Assembly: GCF_000967655.1 (NCBI RefSeq)
Contig: NZ_JXYA01000031.1
Location: 62,001-126,000 of the forward strand
Source of the DNA: Pseudoalteromonas rubra
GTDB taxonomy: Bacteria > Pseudomonadota > Gammaproteobacteria > Enterobacterales > Alteromonadaceae
Length of the DNA stretch: 64,000 nucleotides
Reading direction: 5' to 3'
Under the pieces are notes generated by a model that saw only the letters and a list, made by a program, of their open reading frames with translations, ran no database searches and was not told the DNA's origin. Position numbers and translations under genes: made by a program. How positions within the stretch are numbered: position 1 is the stretch's first letter; every line of letters starts with the position of its first letter. This document shows positions 32,386 to 40,592 of this stretch, piece after piece.

Positions 32386-32894
32386 TGGCAATGTCTCCTA
32401 AAATCCTTAAAAAATTCAAACTGTTCGTAGATGGTAAAGGCTACCTGGGCATTGCGGACGAGCTTACGTTACCAAAAGTAACCGTGAAAACCCGTGAAGT
32501 GACTTCTGGCTTCCAGGCGCCAATCGAGCTGGATGTGGGCCAACTGGAAAAGCTGGAAGGCACGGTGACTTTGCTTGAGTACAACGCCGACATGATGAAG
32601 CTACTGGGCGACTGGAGTAGTGCAACGACACCACTGACAGCGCGCGGTGCGATTCAGGCACAGGGCGATTCGCCGGTACCGGTCGTGGTTACTTTGGAAG
32701 GCTTCTTCAAAGAAGTCGACATGGGTAACTGGAAAGACGGTGAAGAAGCCAAGCTGACACTGCAATATGCGGTACAAAAGTACAAGCTTCAGATTGGTCC
32801 GGACACCATCTACGAAATCGACCTATACAACGATGTGCGTAAGATCAACGGCAAAGACCACATGGAACTGCTGCGTAACGCCATTGGCGCTTAA
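32385..32894 (+). CDS. Major tail tube protein (FII)
   Basis: The product has 169 residues, matching P2 FII in length. Landmarks are LKKFKLFVDGKGYLGIADEL, VTSGFQAPIELDVGQLEKLE and the C-terminal YEIDLYNDVRKINGKD. It forms the hollow inner tube driven through the target envelope. It is translationally coupled to the sheath gene. Confidence 0.95.
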   Translation: MAMSPKILKKFKLFVDGKGYLGIADELTLPKVTVKTREVTSGFQAPIELDVGQLEKLEGTVTLLEYNADMMKLLGDWSSATTPLTARGAIQAQGDSPVPVVVTLEGFFKEVDMGNWKDGEEAKLTLQYAVQKYKLQIGPDTIYEIDLYNDVRKINGKDHMELLRNAIGA

Positions 32895-32931
32895 GCACTA
32901 ACTCGCAATAACAATAAATAGGAGCAAAAGC

Positions 32932-33189
32932 ATGAAAGAAATCATTACCCTGGCATTTCCAATCACGGTTGATGGGCATGAGTATGCCGAACTAACAATG
33001 AGACGACCTAAAGTACGTGACCGGTTAATGGTGGATAAGGCAGATATCAGCGAGTCGGAAAGTGAAATTCGTTACTTCTCCAATTTGTGTGAAGTCTCGC
33101 CGGATATCATCGAAGAGCTTGACTGGAGCGACTTTGTGAAGCTCAGAGAAACCTTACAGGCTTTTCTCGTATCCCGCCCAGGCGCTTAA
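32932..33189 (+). CDS. Tail assembly chaperone E
   Basis: The product has 85 residues of the P2 gpE type: ITLAFPITVDGHEYAELTMR, RPKVRDRLMVDKADISESE and LDWSDFVKLRETLQAF. It is a chaperone for the tape measure. The -1 frame is open from 33123 and continues into the E' frame that starts with an ATG at 33195. The repeated T-TTT at 33162-33165 could allow a tRNA-Phe to slip one base back, as in the E to E+E' frameshift of P2, though no perfect slippery heptamer is present. Confidence 0.9.
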   Translation: MKEIITLAFPITVDGHEYAELTMRRPKVRDRLMVDKADISESESEIRYFSNLCEVSPDIIEELDWSDFVKLRETLQAFLVSRPGA

Positions 33190-33194
33190 GAGCC

Positions 33195-33320
33195 ATGGTC
33201 GTGGCCCTGGCCAAATACACAGGTTGGGGCCTGGCTGAGCTTAACGCGTTAACCGAAGACGAGTTAATCGACTGGTTTGAGGCAGCGGTTGACTACAAAC
33301 GCGCAACCACTCCCTCCTGA
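33195..33320 (+). CDS. Tail assembly protein E' (GpE-like)
   Basis: The product has 41 residues if read from ATG 33195. The sequence WGLAELNALTEDELIDWFEA, followed by AVDYK, is the short GpE family found after E in P2-like tails. It lies in the -1 frame relative to E, begins 5 bases after the E stop and has only a weak ribosome binding site, so it is probably expressed as the tail of an E+E' frameshift product and perhaps also on its own. Confidence 0.75.
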   Translation: MVVALAKYTGWGLAELNALTEDELIDWFEAAVDYKRATTPS

Positions 33321-33543
33321 CTCGTGGGCGGGTTAGGGCTGGCGGGCAATTCACACCCGTCAGCCTTTATAGGTAAGTGCTCCATATCAGAGCGCTTACC
33401 TATAAAGCACCTTTTCGCTTTCCAAAATTTCTTCATCCCGATACGGACCGAAACCCTCATGCTGTGCGCCTGAGGCGGCTGCCGTGTCTGTCATTTTTGT
33501 CTTGGCGTGCGTGCCATTTTTCTAGTCATTCTCAGGTAATATT
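33321..33543. other. Leader region of the tape measure gene with a strong hairpin
   Basis: No gene is visible. The main feature is the hairpin at 33365-33407. The tape measure start has only a weak upstream site (GGTAATATT), which may limit its translation. Confidence 0.4.
33365..33407 (+). promoter_or_regulatory. 17-base-pair hairpin between E' and tape measure
   Basis: CTTTATAGGTAAGTGCT pairs with AGCGCTTACCTATAAAG; one position is a G-U pair in RNA and all others are Watson-Crick. The loop is 9 bases. The following sequence (CACCTTTTCGC) has only a short U-run, so it may be a weak terminator, a processing site or a stability element. Confidence 0.6.
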
Positions 33544-36500
33544 ATGAAGCAACAGGGATCTGTCGACCATCTTCGTTCCCCCGCCGGGGCCGAAAACAAA
33601 GTTAAATATCGCCTCCCACACAGCGGGAGTACAGCGAAGCGACTGGCCAAACTGGGTGATGCGCTTAAAGAGTTAAAAGCACACAGTCACGCCAGTACCC
33701 AATCCGTCAACCAGCTGTTGAATGCCATGTCGCAACTCAATGCCATGGCGCTGCTGGACCCAAACGAAGCCAATTTACAGGCCCAGCTTAGGCAATTTTT
33801 TAAGCCGGCTGCGAAAGAGCAGGCAGCAGATGCCGGGGCGACCCCAGATACGCTTGAGGCGGAACAGAGCGAGGTCTTTGAGCACTCAGATCAGTTAGTG
33901 CAGGCCATAGATAAGCTGACGTCGGCGATTACCAGTCTGGATTTGTCGCCGGCTGTTGTGGTTAATAGCGCCCATGAGGCAGCTTCAGTGCCACAGCCAA
34001 TAGCGACTGCTGCGCAATTTGTTACACCGCAATCAAGTGCACCGCAACAGGCCACACACCTTGAAGTCAATGGTGCAGCGGCTGCTCCGTCTGCATCCGT
34101 TGCAGGTCCGCTTAGTACGCAGCAAAACACGGTTTCGGTTGCACCTGCAACGGGGGCATCTGCAGAGCTTGGGCAGTTAACGGCACTGGCCCCGCAGCTG
34201 GGTGAGGCATCTGGCCTGCCCACTGTGGTCGCGCAATTTAAAGCGACCCTGCCGGCGCTGCAACAGCTGGATCTGGGCGGTATGCTGGCGGGCGATTTGC
34301 AGGCAATCCAGGCCGCATTGCCGGTGTTGCTGGATGTGGCAGATATACCCGGATTGCAAAAAACACTGGCGGCTGAGTTGCCAGCGATGGCGCAACTGGA
34401 CCTGGCGGGTGTGTTACAGGGCGATCTGCAATCTTTGCTCGAAGTCACGCCAGGTGTGTTGACTGAGCTGGGTCTGGATGGTGCCTCAGGTGCCGTAACC
34501 CGGGCACTTCCCGCACTCAAACAGCTGGATATGGCCGGGATTGTCAGTGGCGACCTGAGCTCATTGCTGGATCAGGCACCACAGGTCTTCAGTGCCCTGG
34601 ATATGCCGGGTGCAGCCCGCAGCATGGCCAATATCCTGCCTGCGCTACAGAAAATTGATGCGCAAGGCGTATTGAGCGGGGATTTAACCTCTTTGGTTGA
34701 AACCGCGCCTGAGCTGTTCAATGCCTTTGGTATGAACGAGGTGGCCACAGTTTTTGAGCAACATTCAGGGCTTATCCAGAAGCTGGATGTGAAAGGCCTG
34801 ATGAATGGCGACTTGTCTTCGTTAAGTGAGGTAGTGCCAGAGGTCTTTGAGGCGCTGAACATGCCTGGCGCAGCGCAGGCGATGCAAAAAGCCATGCCGG
34901 TGTTTGCCAAGCTGGATCCGGCGGCCCTGGTGGAGGGCGATCTCAGCAGCTTGTTGCATGCGACGCCTGAGGTGATGCGTGCCTTTGAGCTGGATGAGGT
35001 CGCTGATAAATTCCAGGCGGCGATCCCTGGCCTGACGAAACTGGACATGAAGGGCATTGCACAGGGCGACTTGTCGAGCCTCATGAGTGCTGCGCCTGAG
35101 CTGGCTGACGCGTTGCAACTGGGCGATGCCGGGCAGCTGATAGGTGCAGCGTTGCCTGCTTTACAGAAATTTGATGTTGACGGCTTACTGGCCGGTGATC
35201 TGTCTTCGCTGGTCGAAGCCGGCCCAGAATTACTCCATGGCTTGGGCATGGGCGATGCGGCAAATTTATTGCAGCAACATGCCTCTGTGGTACAAAAGCT
35301 GGATGTTAAAGGCCTGATGAATGGCGACCTGACATCGCTGGGGCAGGCGGCACCTGAGTTGTTTAAGTCCCTGAACATGCCAGGGGCTGCACAGGTGATG
35401 GAAAAAGCCATGCCGATGCTGGGTAAACTCGATGCAGCGGCCATGATGAAGGGCGACCTCAGCAGTTTGCTTGATGTGGCACCTGAGTTGTTCGATGTAC
35501 TTGAGCTGAGCGATGTCGGGAGCGTCATGCAGTCCGCGTTACCAGCGCTGCAAAAGTTTGACCTGGACGGTCTGATGAGCGGCGACTTGTCTTCTTTGGC
35601 ACAGGCCGGCCCGGAGCTGCTCAATGCCTTTGGTATGAAAGATGCCGCCTCTTTATTACAGCAACATTCAGGCATTTTTGAACAGCTCGATATTAAAGGG
35701 GTAATGGACGGTGATCTGTCCTCTTTGGTTGACATTGCACCGGATGTGTTTAGCGCACTGGGTATGAGTGATGCTGCCGCCTTTATTCAGCAACATGAAG
35801 CGGTGTTTAAGCAACTGGATGTACCCGGTCTTTTGCAAGGCGACTTGTCCTCTTTAGGGGATGCGGCGTCTCAGTGGCTCAGTGATTCTGGCTTGTTTGG
35901 CGACAGCAGCGAAGAAGGGGCGCAGGCAGGCGACGCGCAGGGTGAGCCAGATCAGAGCGATGTGGCATCAGACTCGGAATATGCAGACTCTGAGGATGCG
36001 GCTTACGAAGAATTTGATGAGTATGACTTGCTTGATGAAGCCGAGCAGGACGACGAACAAAAAGACCAGGATAAGAAGAAAAAAGACAAAAAGAACAAGA
36101 AAAAGCCAGGTAAAGGCCGTAATAAAGGCAAAAAGGGCAAAGGCAAGGGCGCTAAAGGCAAAGGAAAAGGCGCGAAAGGGAAAGGTAACACACGCAAGGA
36201 CGTATCAGCGCGGCCAGGCAAGACGCGTGCTAAACCCGGCAAATCTCATCCAAAGCCCAAGCCTAAACCTAAACCCAAACAGAGTAAGCTTGGCAATGTC
36301 ATGCGTCAGCTCGATAAAGGCAGTCAGAGTCCACAAAAAATGACGGCCAACAGCCCTAAAAACGCCAAGCTTGGTCAGTTTGCAGGGAAAAAAGGTGGTT
36401 TTCTGAGTCGTCTGCCCGGGGCCAAACTATTTGGCAAGATGGCTGCGCCTTTGAGTGCAGTCATGGGCGCAGTTGATGTCGCGACGACACTGTCTGACGA

Positions 36501-38739
36501 TACCTTGACCGCGCAGCAGAAAACCCAACAGCTAGGCACTGCGGTGGGTGGTGCCGGGGGAGCCTGGGCCGGAGCTGCTGCAGGCGCCGCGTTGGGCTCC
36601 GTCATTCCGGGTATTGGAACGGCCGTTGGAGGCCTGATCGGCGGGGGGCGGGGCGCCATGGGTGGAGAGTCTGTTGGTGGCTGGTTAGGAGACAAGCTCG
36701 GTGGCTGGTTTGAGGATGACCCCGAACCTGAGCTAAGTACAGACATGGTCTCTGAAGAAGTTGAGGAAGCGGCAATTGCGACTTCCGAGCTTCATCCGGA
36801 GCCTGTAACGCCCGAGCAATCAGACATCAAGCCGGGAGATTTGGCTAATCAGGCAAGCAGCAATGCGCTGCTTCAGGATCTTGCGGTGCCACTTGGCCCG
36901 GTGGTGTCGATGACATCCAAGCGCTTTGGTGAGGGCAAGTCGACCACTGAGCCTGCATCGACAGAGACGGAGCTGGCTGGCAAAACGCCAGGTGGTTCGC
37001 TGAGTGAAATTGGCAGCAATGCGCTGCTTCAGGGTCTAGCTGGACCCCTTGGTCCGGTGATGTCGCTGACATCCAAGCGCTTTGGTGAAGACAAGTCGAC
37101 CACTGAGCCTGCAGCGACAGAGGCGGAGCTGGCTGGCAAAACGCCAGGAGGCTCGCTGAGCGAGATTGGCAGCAATGCGCTGCTTCAGGGTCTTGCAGGG
37201 CCACTTGGTTCGGTGATGTCGCTGACATCCAAGCTCTTTGGTGAGGGCAAGTCGACTACTGAGCCTGCATCGACAGAGGCGGAGCTGGCTGGCAAAGCGC
37301 CAAGTGGCTCGCTGAGCGAGGTTGGCAGCAATGCGCTGCTTCAGGGTCTAGCAGGGCCACTCGGCCCGGTGATGTCGCTGACATCCAAGCTCTTTGGTGA
37401 AGGCAAGTCGACCACTGGGCCAGCAGCAACAGAGGCTGAACTGGCTGGCAAAGCGCCAAGTGGCTCGCTGAGCGAGGTTGGCAGCAATGCGCTGCTTCAG
37501 GGTCTAGCAGGGCCACTTGGCCCGATGATGTCCTTATTCGCTCAGCGTCAGGCAAGACAAGAAACGGGTAAAGCCAACGTGCGCTCAGCTAAGTCGATTA
37601 AAAGCCGCTTGTCGGGTCAGGTCGCCAAAGCGTTCAATGGTCGAGGTGCTGATGCGCCGTTAACCGCAAAATCCCAAAAAAATACGACTGTTCTGCAATC
37701 TGAACTACCTGGTTTTAAATTGCCTGTGGCAGCGAATGACTCCGAATTCCAGGCACAACAAAGTCAGTTGAAAACGCCAGTGGACGGTGTGTTAGGCGCA
37801 CTGGGTATAACCGCAGGGCCACTTGGCGCGGCGCTGCAACTAGCACAAGGGGGTCAGTCACAACCTGCCTCAGGCGGTGCAGCTCAATCTGGCCCAGGTG
37901 GCAGCCTGGTCTCGAAGGTGCTGGGGATGGCACTGGGTCCTGTGGGTGGCGCTGCGACAAGTTTATTGGGTGGCTGGTTCAACCAAGGTGCCGGACAGGA
38001 AGGAGCTGAGGGCTTGCATGATCTTGTGTTACCCGATTCACCAGCGACGAATTCTGATGGCGCAAGTAGCGTGTTTACTCAGGCTGAAGGCTTTATCAAA
38101 AACCAGTTTATTAACCCCTTTAATCTGGTTGCAGGTACGGCTTCGGCTTATGCAGGGTTGAAAGGTCAGCCACGCAGTCCTGCGCATAAGGTTGCCAAAG
38201 TCGGCAACCTGGCGGGGGACGCACTGAACTACCATACCCTTTGGCAGGCGGCCAATGATGATGCTCTGAGTGGCTCGCAAAAAGCGGGTGTGATTGGCGG
38301 TACGCTGGGCGGCATGTTTTCAGCCAAGGCCGTGAGCGGGTTGATGGAAAAAAGCCGCAACCCCTGGCTCAAGATGGCAGCACCGCTGGCCGGGTTTGCG
38401 ACCAATGCACTGGTGGGCTCACAAGTAAGCAGTTGGTTTGGTGATGAACCAAAGGCGAACGCCAAAGGTAATGTCACCGCTCAGACTGCGCCGCCGTTTG
38501 ACCCGGATGCACTGTGGCATTTGTCAGACTCCGAAGCGGTGCGCAGCGCGTCTGAGTCTTCACATCTTGCATCCGATAACCGCAGCGCACAGGTGACGGT
38601 GAACGCCAATATTACAGTCAATGCTCGCAGTGGCGAACAGGCGCAAGACATTGCGATTCAGGTCAAGCAGCTACTGGAACAACAGCAACAGCAGGCCATT
38701 TTGGACCTCAATGCTGGCTATTTCAATCATGTGGCTTGA
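33544..38739 (+). CDS. Giant repeat-containing tail tape measure protein
   Basis: The product has 1731 residues, about twice P2 T (815). Residues 1-225 hold a coiled-coil start and an Ala/Gln-rich linker. About 228-787 form 13 repeats of roughly 43 residues built on GDLSSL, PELF and a hydrophobic helix. An acidic segment (about 790-845) precedes a Lys/Gly/Pro-rich one (about 846-920). A Gly/Ala-rich hydrophobic stretch follows (about 1000-1058). Five 52-residue repeats, in DNA units of exactly 156 bases and nearly identical, start at 36859. The C-terminus (QVTVNANITVNARSGEQAQ) is the usual tape-measure end. It sets tail length and may help cross the inner membrane. Confidence 0.85.
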   Translation: MKQQGSVDHLRSPAGAENKVKYRLPHSGSTAKRLAKLGDALKELKAHSHASTQSVNQLLNAMSQLNAMALLDPNEANLQAQLRQFFKPAAKEQAADAGATPDTLEAEQSEVFEHSDQLVQAIDKLTSAITSLDLSPAVVVNSAHEAASVPQPIATAAQFVTPQSSAPQQATHLEVNGAAAAPSASVAGPLSTQQNTVSVAPATGASAELGQLTALAPQLGEASGLPTVVAQFKATLPALQQLDLGGMLAGDLQAIQAALPVLLDVADIPGLQKTLAAELPAMAQLDLAGVLQGDLQSLLEVTPGVLTELGLDGASGAVTRALPALKQLDMAGIVSGDLSSLLDQAPQVFSALDMPGAARSMANILPALQKIDAQGVLSGDLTSLVETAPELFNAFGMNEVATVFEQHSGLIQKLDVKGLMNGDLSSLSEVVPEVFEALNMPGAAQAMQKAMPVFAKLDPAALVEGDLSSLLHATPEVMRAFELDEVADKFQAAIPGLTKLDMKGIAQGDLSSLMSAAPELADALQLGDAGQLIGAALPALQKFDVDGLLAGDLSSLVEAGPELLHGLGMGDAANLLQQHASVVQKLDVKGLMNGDLTSLGQAAPELFKSLNMPGAAQVMEKAMPMLGKLDAAAMMKGDLSSLLDVAPELFDVLELSDVGSVMQSALPALQKFDLDGLMSGDLSSLAQAGPELLNAFGMKDAASLLQQHSGIFEQLDIKGVMDGDLSSLVDIAPDVFSALGMSDAAAFIQQHEAVFKQLDVPGLLQGDLSSLGDAASQWLSDSGLFGDSSEEGAQAGDAQGEPDQSDVASDSEYADSEDAAYEEFDEYDLLDEAEQDDEQKDQDKKKKDKKNKKKPGKGRNKGKKGKGKGAKGKGKGAKGKGNTRKDVSARPGKTRAKPGKSHPKPKPKPKPKQSKLGNVMRQLDKGSQSPQKMTANSPKNAKLGQFAGKKGGFLSRLPGAKLFGKMAAPLSAVMGAVDVATTLSDDTLTAQQKTQQLGTAVGGAGGAWAGAAAGAALGSVIPGIGTAVGGLIGGGRGAMGGESVGGWLGDKLGGWFEDDPEPELSTDMVSEEVEEAAIATSELHPEPVTPEQSDIKPGDLANQASSNALLQDLAVPLGPVVSMTSKRFGEGKSTTEPASTETELAGKTPGGSLSEIGSNALLQGLAGPLGPVMSLTSKRFGEDKSTTEPAATEAELAGKTPGGSLSEIGSNALLQGLAGPLGSVMSLTSKLFGEGKSTTEPASTEAELAGKAPSGSLSEVGSNALLQGLAGPLGPVMSLTSKLFGEGKSTTGPAATEAELAGKAPSGSLSEVGSNALLQGLAGPLGPMMSLFAQRQARQETGKANVRSAKSIKSRLSGQVAKAFNGRGADAPLTAKSQKNTTVLQSELPGFKLPVAANDSEFQAQQSQLKTPVDGVLGALGITAGPLGAALQLAQGGQSQPASGGAAQSGPGGSLVSKVLGMALGPVGGAATSLLGGWFNQGAGQEGAEGLHDLVLPDSPATNSDGASSVFTQAEGFIKNQFINPFNLVAGTASAYAGLKGQPRSPAHKVAKVGNLAGDALNYHTLWQAANDDALSGSQKAGVIGGTLGGMFSAKAVSGLMEKSRNPWLKMAAPLAGFATNALVGSQVSSWFGDEPKANAKGNVTAQTAPPFDPDALWHLSDSEAVRSASESSHLASDNRSAQVTVNANITVNARSGEQAQDIAIQVKQLLEQQQQQAILDLNAGYFNHVA
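34225..35904 (+). repeat. 13 tandem 43-residue coding repeats in the tape measure
   Basis: The unit is about 129 bases and diverged at DNA level. Each unit carries G-D-L-(S/T/Q)-(S/A)-(L/I), then an E/P-containing turn and a hydrophobic helix ending before the next KLD or QLD. The pattern GLMNGDL occurs twice with nearly the same flanks, suggesting duplications of two or more units at a time. Confidence 0.8.
36859..37530 (+). repeat. Five near-identical 156-base tandem repeats in the tape measure
   Basis: Unit starts (AGCAATGCGCTGCTTCAGG) lie at 36859, 37015, 37171, 37327 and 37483, exactly 156 bases apart. The encoded unit contains NALLQGLAGPLGPVMSLTSK and STTEPA. High DNA identity points to recent expansion and likely copy-number change. 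Confidence 0.88.
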
Positions 38740-38766
38740 TAGCCCAATCCACAATTCAGGTGAACT

Positions 38767-39222
38767 ATGAGTAATACCAATCATGCCAGACACATGATGC
38801 AGCTGGGCAGCTATAAGTTCTCGGTCAGCTCGGCTGCATTTAATAAGTTGAAATACGACACACAATACCGCTGGAAGAGCCTGGAGGCACCAACGGATGA
38901 CAACAGCCCGTTAATGCAGTTTATCGGCGTGGGTGAGCAAACGCTTGACCTGGAGGGGACTATTTTCCCGCAAATGGTAGACAACGGGCTTAAACAACTG
39001 GACTACATGCGAGAAGAGGCCGCCAAGGGGCAGCCTTTAACGCTGGGTTATGTGGAGCAAAGTGGCAACACCAGTCCCAGTGTGGGACGAGTGCTGGGTA
39101 AGTGGATCATCAACAGCATCAGTGAAACGCGCACTTTGTTTTTTAACGACGGTATTCCACGTGAAATTCAATTTTCTATGCGACTGGGTCGCTATCAGGC
39201 GATCCTCAGAGAGCCCGAGTAG
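38767..39222 (+). CDS. Tail protein U
   Basis: The product has 151 residues of the P2 gpU type: MQLGSYKFSVSSAAFNKLKY, WKSLEAPTDDNSPLMQFIGV and GEQTLDLEGTIFPQ. The C-terminal part (FFNDGIPREIQFSMRLGRY) is also typical. It belongs to the tail tip and hub group and lies 27 bases after the tape measure. Confidence 0.92.
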   Translation: MSNTNHARHMMQLGSYKFSVSSAAFNKLKYDTQYRWKSLEAPTDDNSPLMQFIGVGEQTLDLEGTIFPQMVDNGLKQLDYMREEAAKGQPLTLGYVEQSGNTSPSVGRVLGKWIINSISETRTLFFNDGIPREIQFSMRLGRYQAILREPE

Positions 39223-39230
39223 GAGGTATC

Positions 39231-39443
39231 ATGAAAGGCGTAAGTTATGTAACGCGCGATGGTGATTGTTTGGATCTGATCTGCTATCGCCATTACGGAC
39301 AAAGCTCAGGTACGGTGGAAAAGGTGCTGGGGGCTAATACCGGCTTAGCCGGGCTCGGTGCGATTTACCCGGCTGGCATTGAGATTTTTCTGCCGGAGTT
39401 GCCCAAGCCTAAGACCAAACATGTGATTAATATTTGGGATTAG
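39231..39443 (+). CDS. Tail protein X (LysM-like)
   Basis: The product has 70 residues. The sequence VTRDGDCLDLICYRHYGQ followed by VLGANTGLAGLGAIYPAG and IFLPEL is the gpX/LysM-like fold that binds peptidoglycan or the baseplate hub. TAGGAGGTATC precedes the start. It ends two bases before the D start codon. Confidence 0.9.
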   Translation: MKGVSYVTRDGDCLDLICYRHYGQSSGTVEKVLGANTGLAGLGAIYPAGIEIFLPELPKPKTKHVINIWD

Positions 39444-39445
39444 TT

Positions 39446-40456
39446 ATGAACCAGCAACCCTATTTTTCTATCAAAGCCAATGGCAATGAAATTACCCAAA
39501 GACTGAAAGATCGGATCGTTGAGGTCGAGGTAACGCAGCGAACGGGTTTGCTCAGTGATGTGTGTAAGGTGCGGTTTGATAACCTGGAAGAGTTTCCTAT
39601 CCAGCTGCCAGAGCCGGGAAACGTGCTGGAAATCGCGATGGGGTACAAAGATGGTACGCCGGATACCCATGCTGCGCTTACCCCGGTGGGCAAGTTTGAT
39701 GTCGGGGCATACGAACTCACAGGGCCTGCCAGAGCATTGACTTTATATGGCAACAGCATCATGTGGGATGTCGACTTTAAGTCGCCCCGGTTTCGTTCCT
39801 GGCCGCAGCAAGGCAGTGAAACGCCCGTCACATTGGGAGATTTGGTGGCGCAAATTGCCTCTGAATATGGCTTACAAAGTGGGGTCAGTGATGCATTGCG
39901 TAGTATTACTTTGCCACATCTGGAGCAAAGCGAAAGCGACATGCAGTTGCTCACGCGTCTTGCTTTGCGCTACGACGCCGTGATGAAAGTGGCAGCCGGT
40001 AAACTGCTGTTTGTGACCAAAGGAAGTGGGCAGTCGTTGTCCGGTCAAACCGTTACCTCGGCTACGCTGAGTAAAAACCAAATTATACACTGGGCCAGAG
40101 TGAGTAATCATTATCACCTGGTGGGGGCCGTACAAGGCTTCTACCACGACTCAGACCAGGCGCAGCGGATGTCAGTGCAGGCCGGCAGTGGCGCGCCTGT
40201 GATTAAGCTGCCTTACCTTTATCCGGATGAAGCCAGTGCACAAGCGGCTGCCGATAGTCAGCTGACGCGTCTTAAGCGCGCCCATGGCGCGGTTCAACTT
40301 ACTGTGCCCGGCAATCCAGAGATTGTTGCCGGAGCATTAATCTCGGTTGATAGCTCAGTGGATCACCTTGAAGGCGACTTTTTTATCACTGAGGTCACTC
40401 ATCGGCTGACATCAACGGGGTACATTAGCCTGATCAAGGCAGAGCAACCCAATTAG
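39446..40456 (+). CDS. Tail hub protein D (late control D-like)
   Basis: The product has 336 residues, starting at ATG 39446 (MNQQPYFSIKANGNEITQRL); a TTG at 39434 would overlap X. Landmarks of the gpD/gp27-like family are VTQRTGLLSDVCKVRFDN, LLTRLALRYDAVMKVAAGKL and DSSVDHLEGDFFITEVTHRL. D forms the trimeric hub on which the V spike sits. It is the last gene of the cassette, convergent with the response regulator. Confidence 0.93.
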   Translation: MNQQPYFSIKANGNEITQRLKDRIVEVEVTQRTGLLSDVCKVRFDNLEEFPIQLPEPGNVLEIAMGYKDGTPDTHAALTPVGKFDVGAYELTGPARALTLYGNSIMWDVDFKSPRFRSWPQQGSETPVTLGDLVAQIASEYGLQSGVSDALRSITLPHLEQSESDMQLLTRLALRYDAVMKVAAGKLLFVTKGSGQSLSGQTVTSATLSKNQIIHWARVSNHYHLVGAVQGFYHDSDQAQRMSVQAGSGAPVIKLPYLYPDEASAQAAADSQLTRLKRAHGAVQLTVPGNPEIVAGALISVDSSVDHLEGDFFITEVTHRLTSTGYISLIKAEQPN

Positions 40457-40464
40457 TCCTGCCA

Positions 40465-40546
40465 TCGCATCGCCCTGATGCGAGTAAGTCCTTTCTCCAT
40501 GCCTTTCCAATCAGCACCATGTGAATCTTTTGGGGTTCGCATGGTG
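40465..40546. terminator. Two hairpins between the tail cassette and the convergent regulator
   Basis: TCGCATC/GATGCGA (40465-40483) and CACCATGTGAATC/GGTTCGCATGGTG (40515-40546, two G-U pairs) lie between convergent genes. Neither has a strong T-run on either strand, so terminator activity is plausible but not certain. Confidence 0.45.
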
Positions 40547-40592
40547 TCATGTCAATAAAGCCCGGGTCTTGTTCAGTTACGCTGCAAATAGA

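Larger units (their letters stand above)
12178..40456 (+). other. P2-type contractile tail cassette (R-type tailocin-like) with three baseplate/fibre modules
   Basis: All genes run rightward: regulation and lysis (12.2-13.5 kb), three J-I-H-fibre modules (13.6-18.7, 18.8-23.4 and 23.7-28.5 kb), then tail completion candidate, V, PAAR, W, sheath, tube, E/E', tape measure, U, X and D. Capsid, portal, terminase, head-completion, integrase and replication genes are all absent, so the product is a tail without a head, as in R-pyocins. The gene content follows phage P2. Unlike P2, the J-I-H block precedes V and is triplicated. Housekeeping genes flank both ends. Confidence 0.85.

Noticed and set aside
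34572-35735. Long minus-strand Ser/Ala-rich gene
   Set aside because: It mirrors the coding repeats of the tape measure; frame openness follows from repeat codon use.
36003-36242. Proline-rich minus-strand gene
   Set aside because: It is the complement of the lysine/glycine-rich tape measure segment and has no ribosome binding site.
36859-37530. CRISPR array
   Set aside because: The 156-base units are continuous coding repeats without spacers.
13637-40456. Type VI secretion system (spike plus PAAR plus sheath)
   Set aside because: No TssB/TssC split sheath, ClpV, TssJLM or TssK-like genes; sheath, tube, U, X, D, E and T are of P2 type.
12178-40456. Complete inducible prophage
   Set aside because: No integrase, replication, terminase, portal, capsid or head-tail genes and no flanking direct repeats were seen.
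12178-40456. Pseudoalteromonas metamorphosis-associated contractile array (MAC)
   Set aside because: MAC belongs to the extracellular injection system lineage with a different sheath/tube set; this cassette follows P2 gene types. The resemblance is general.
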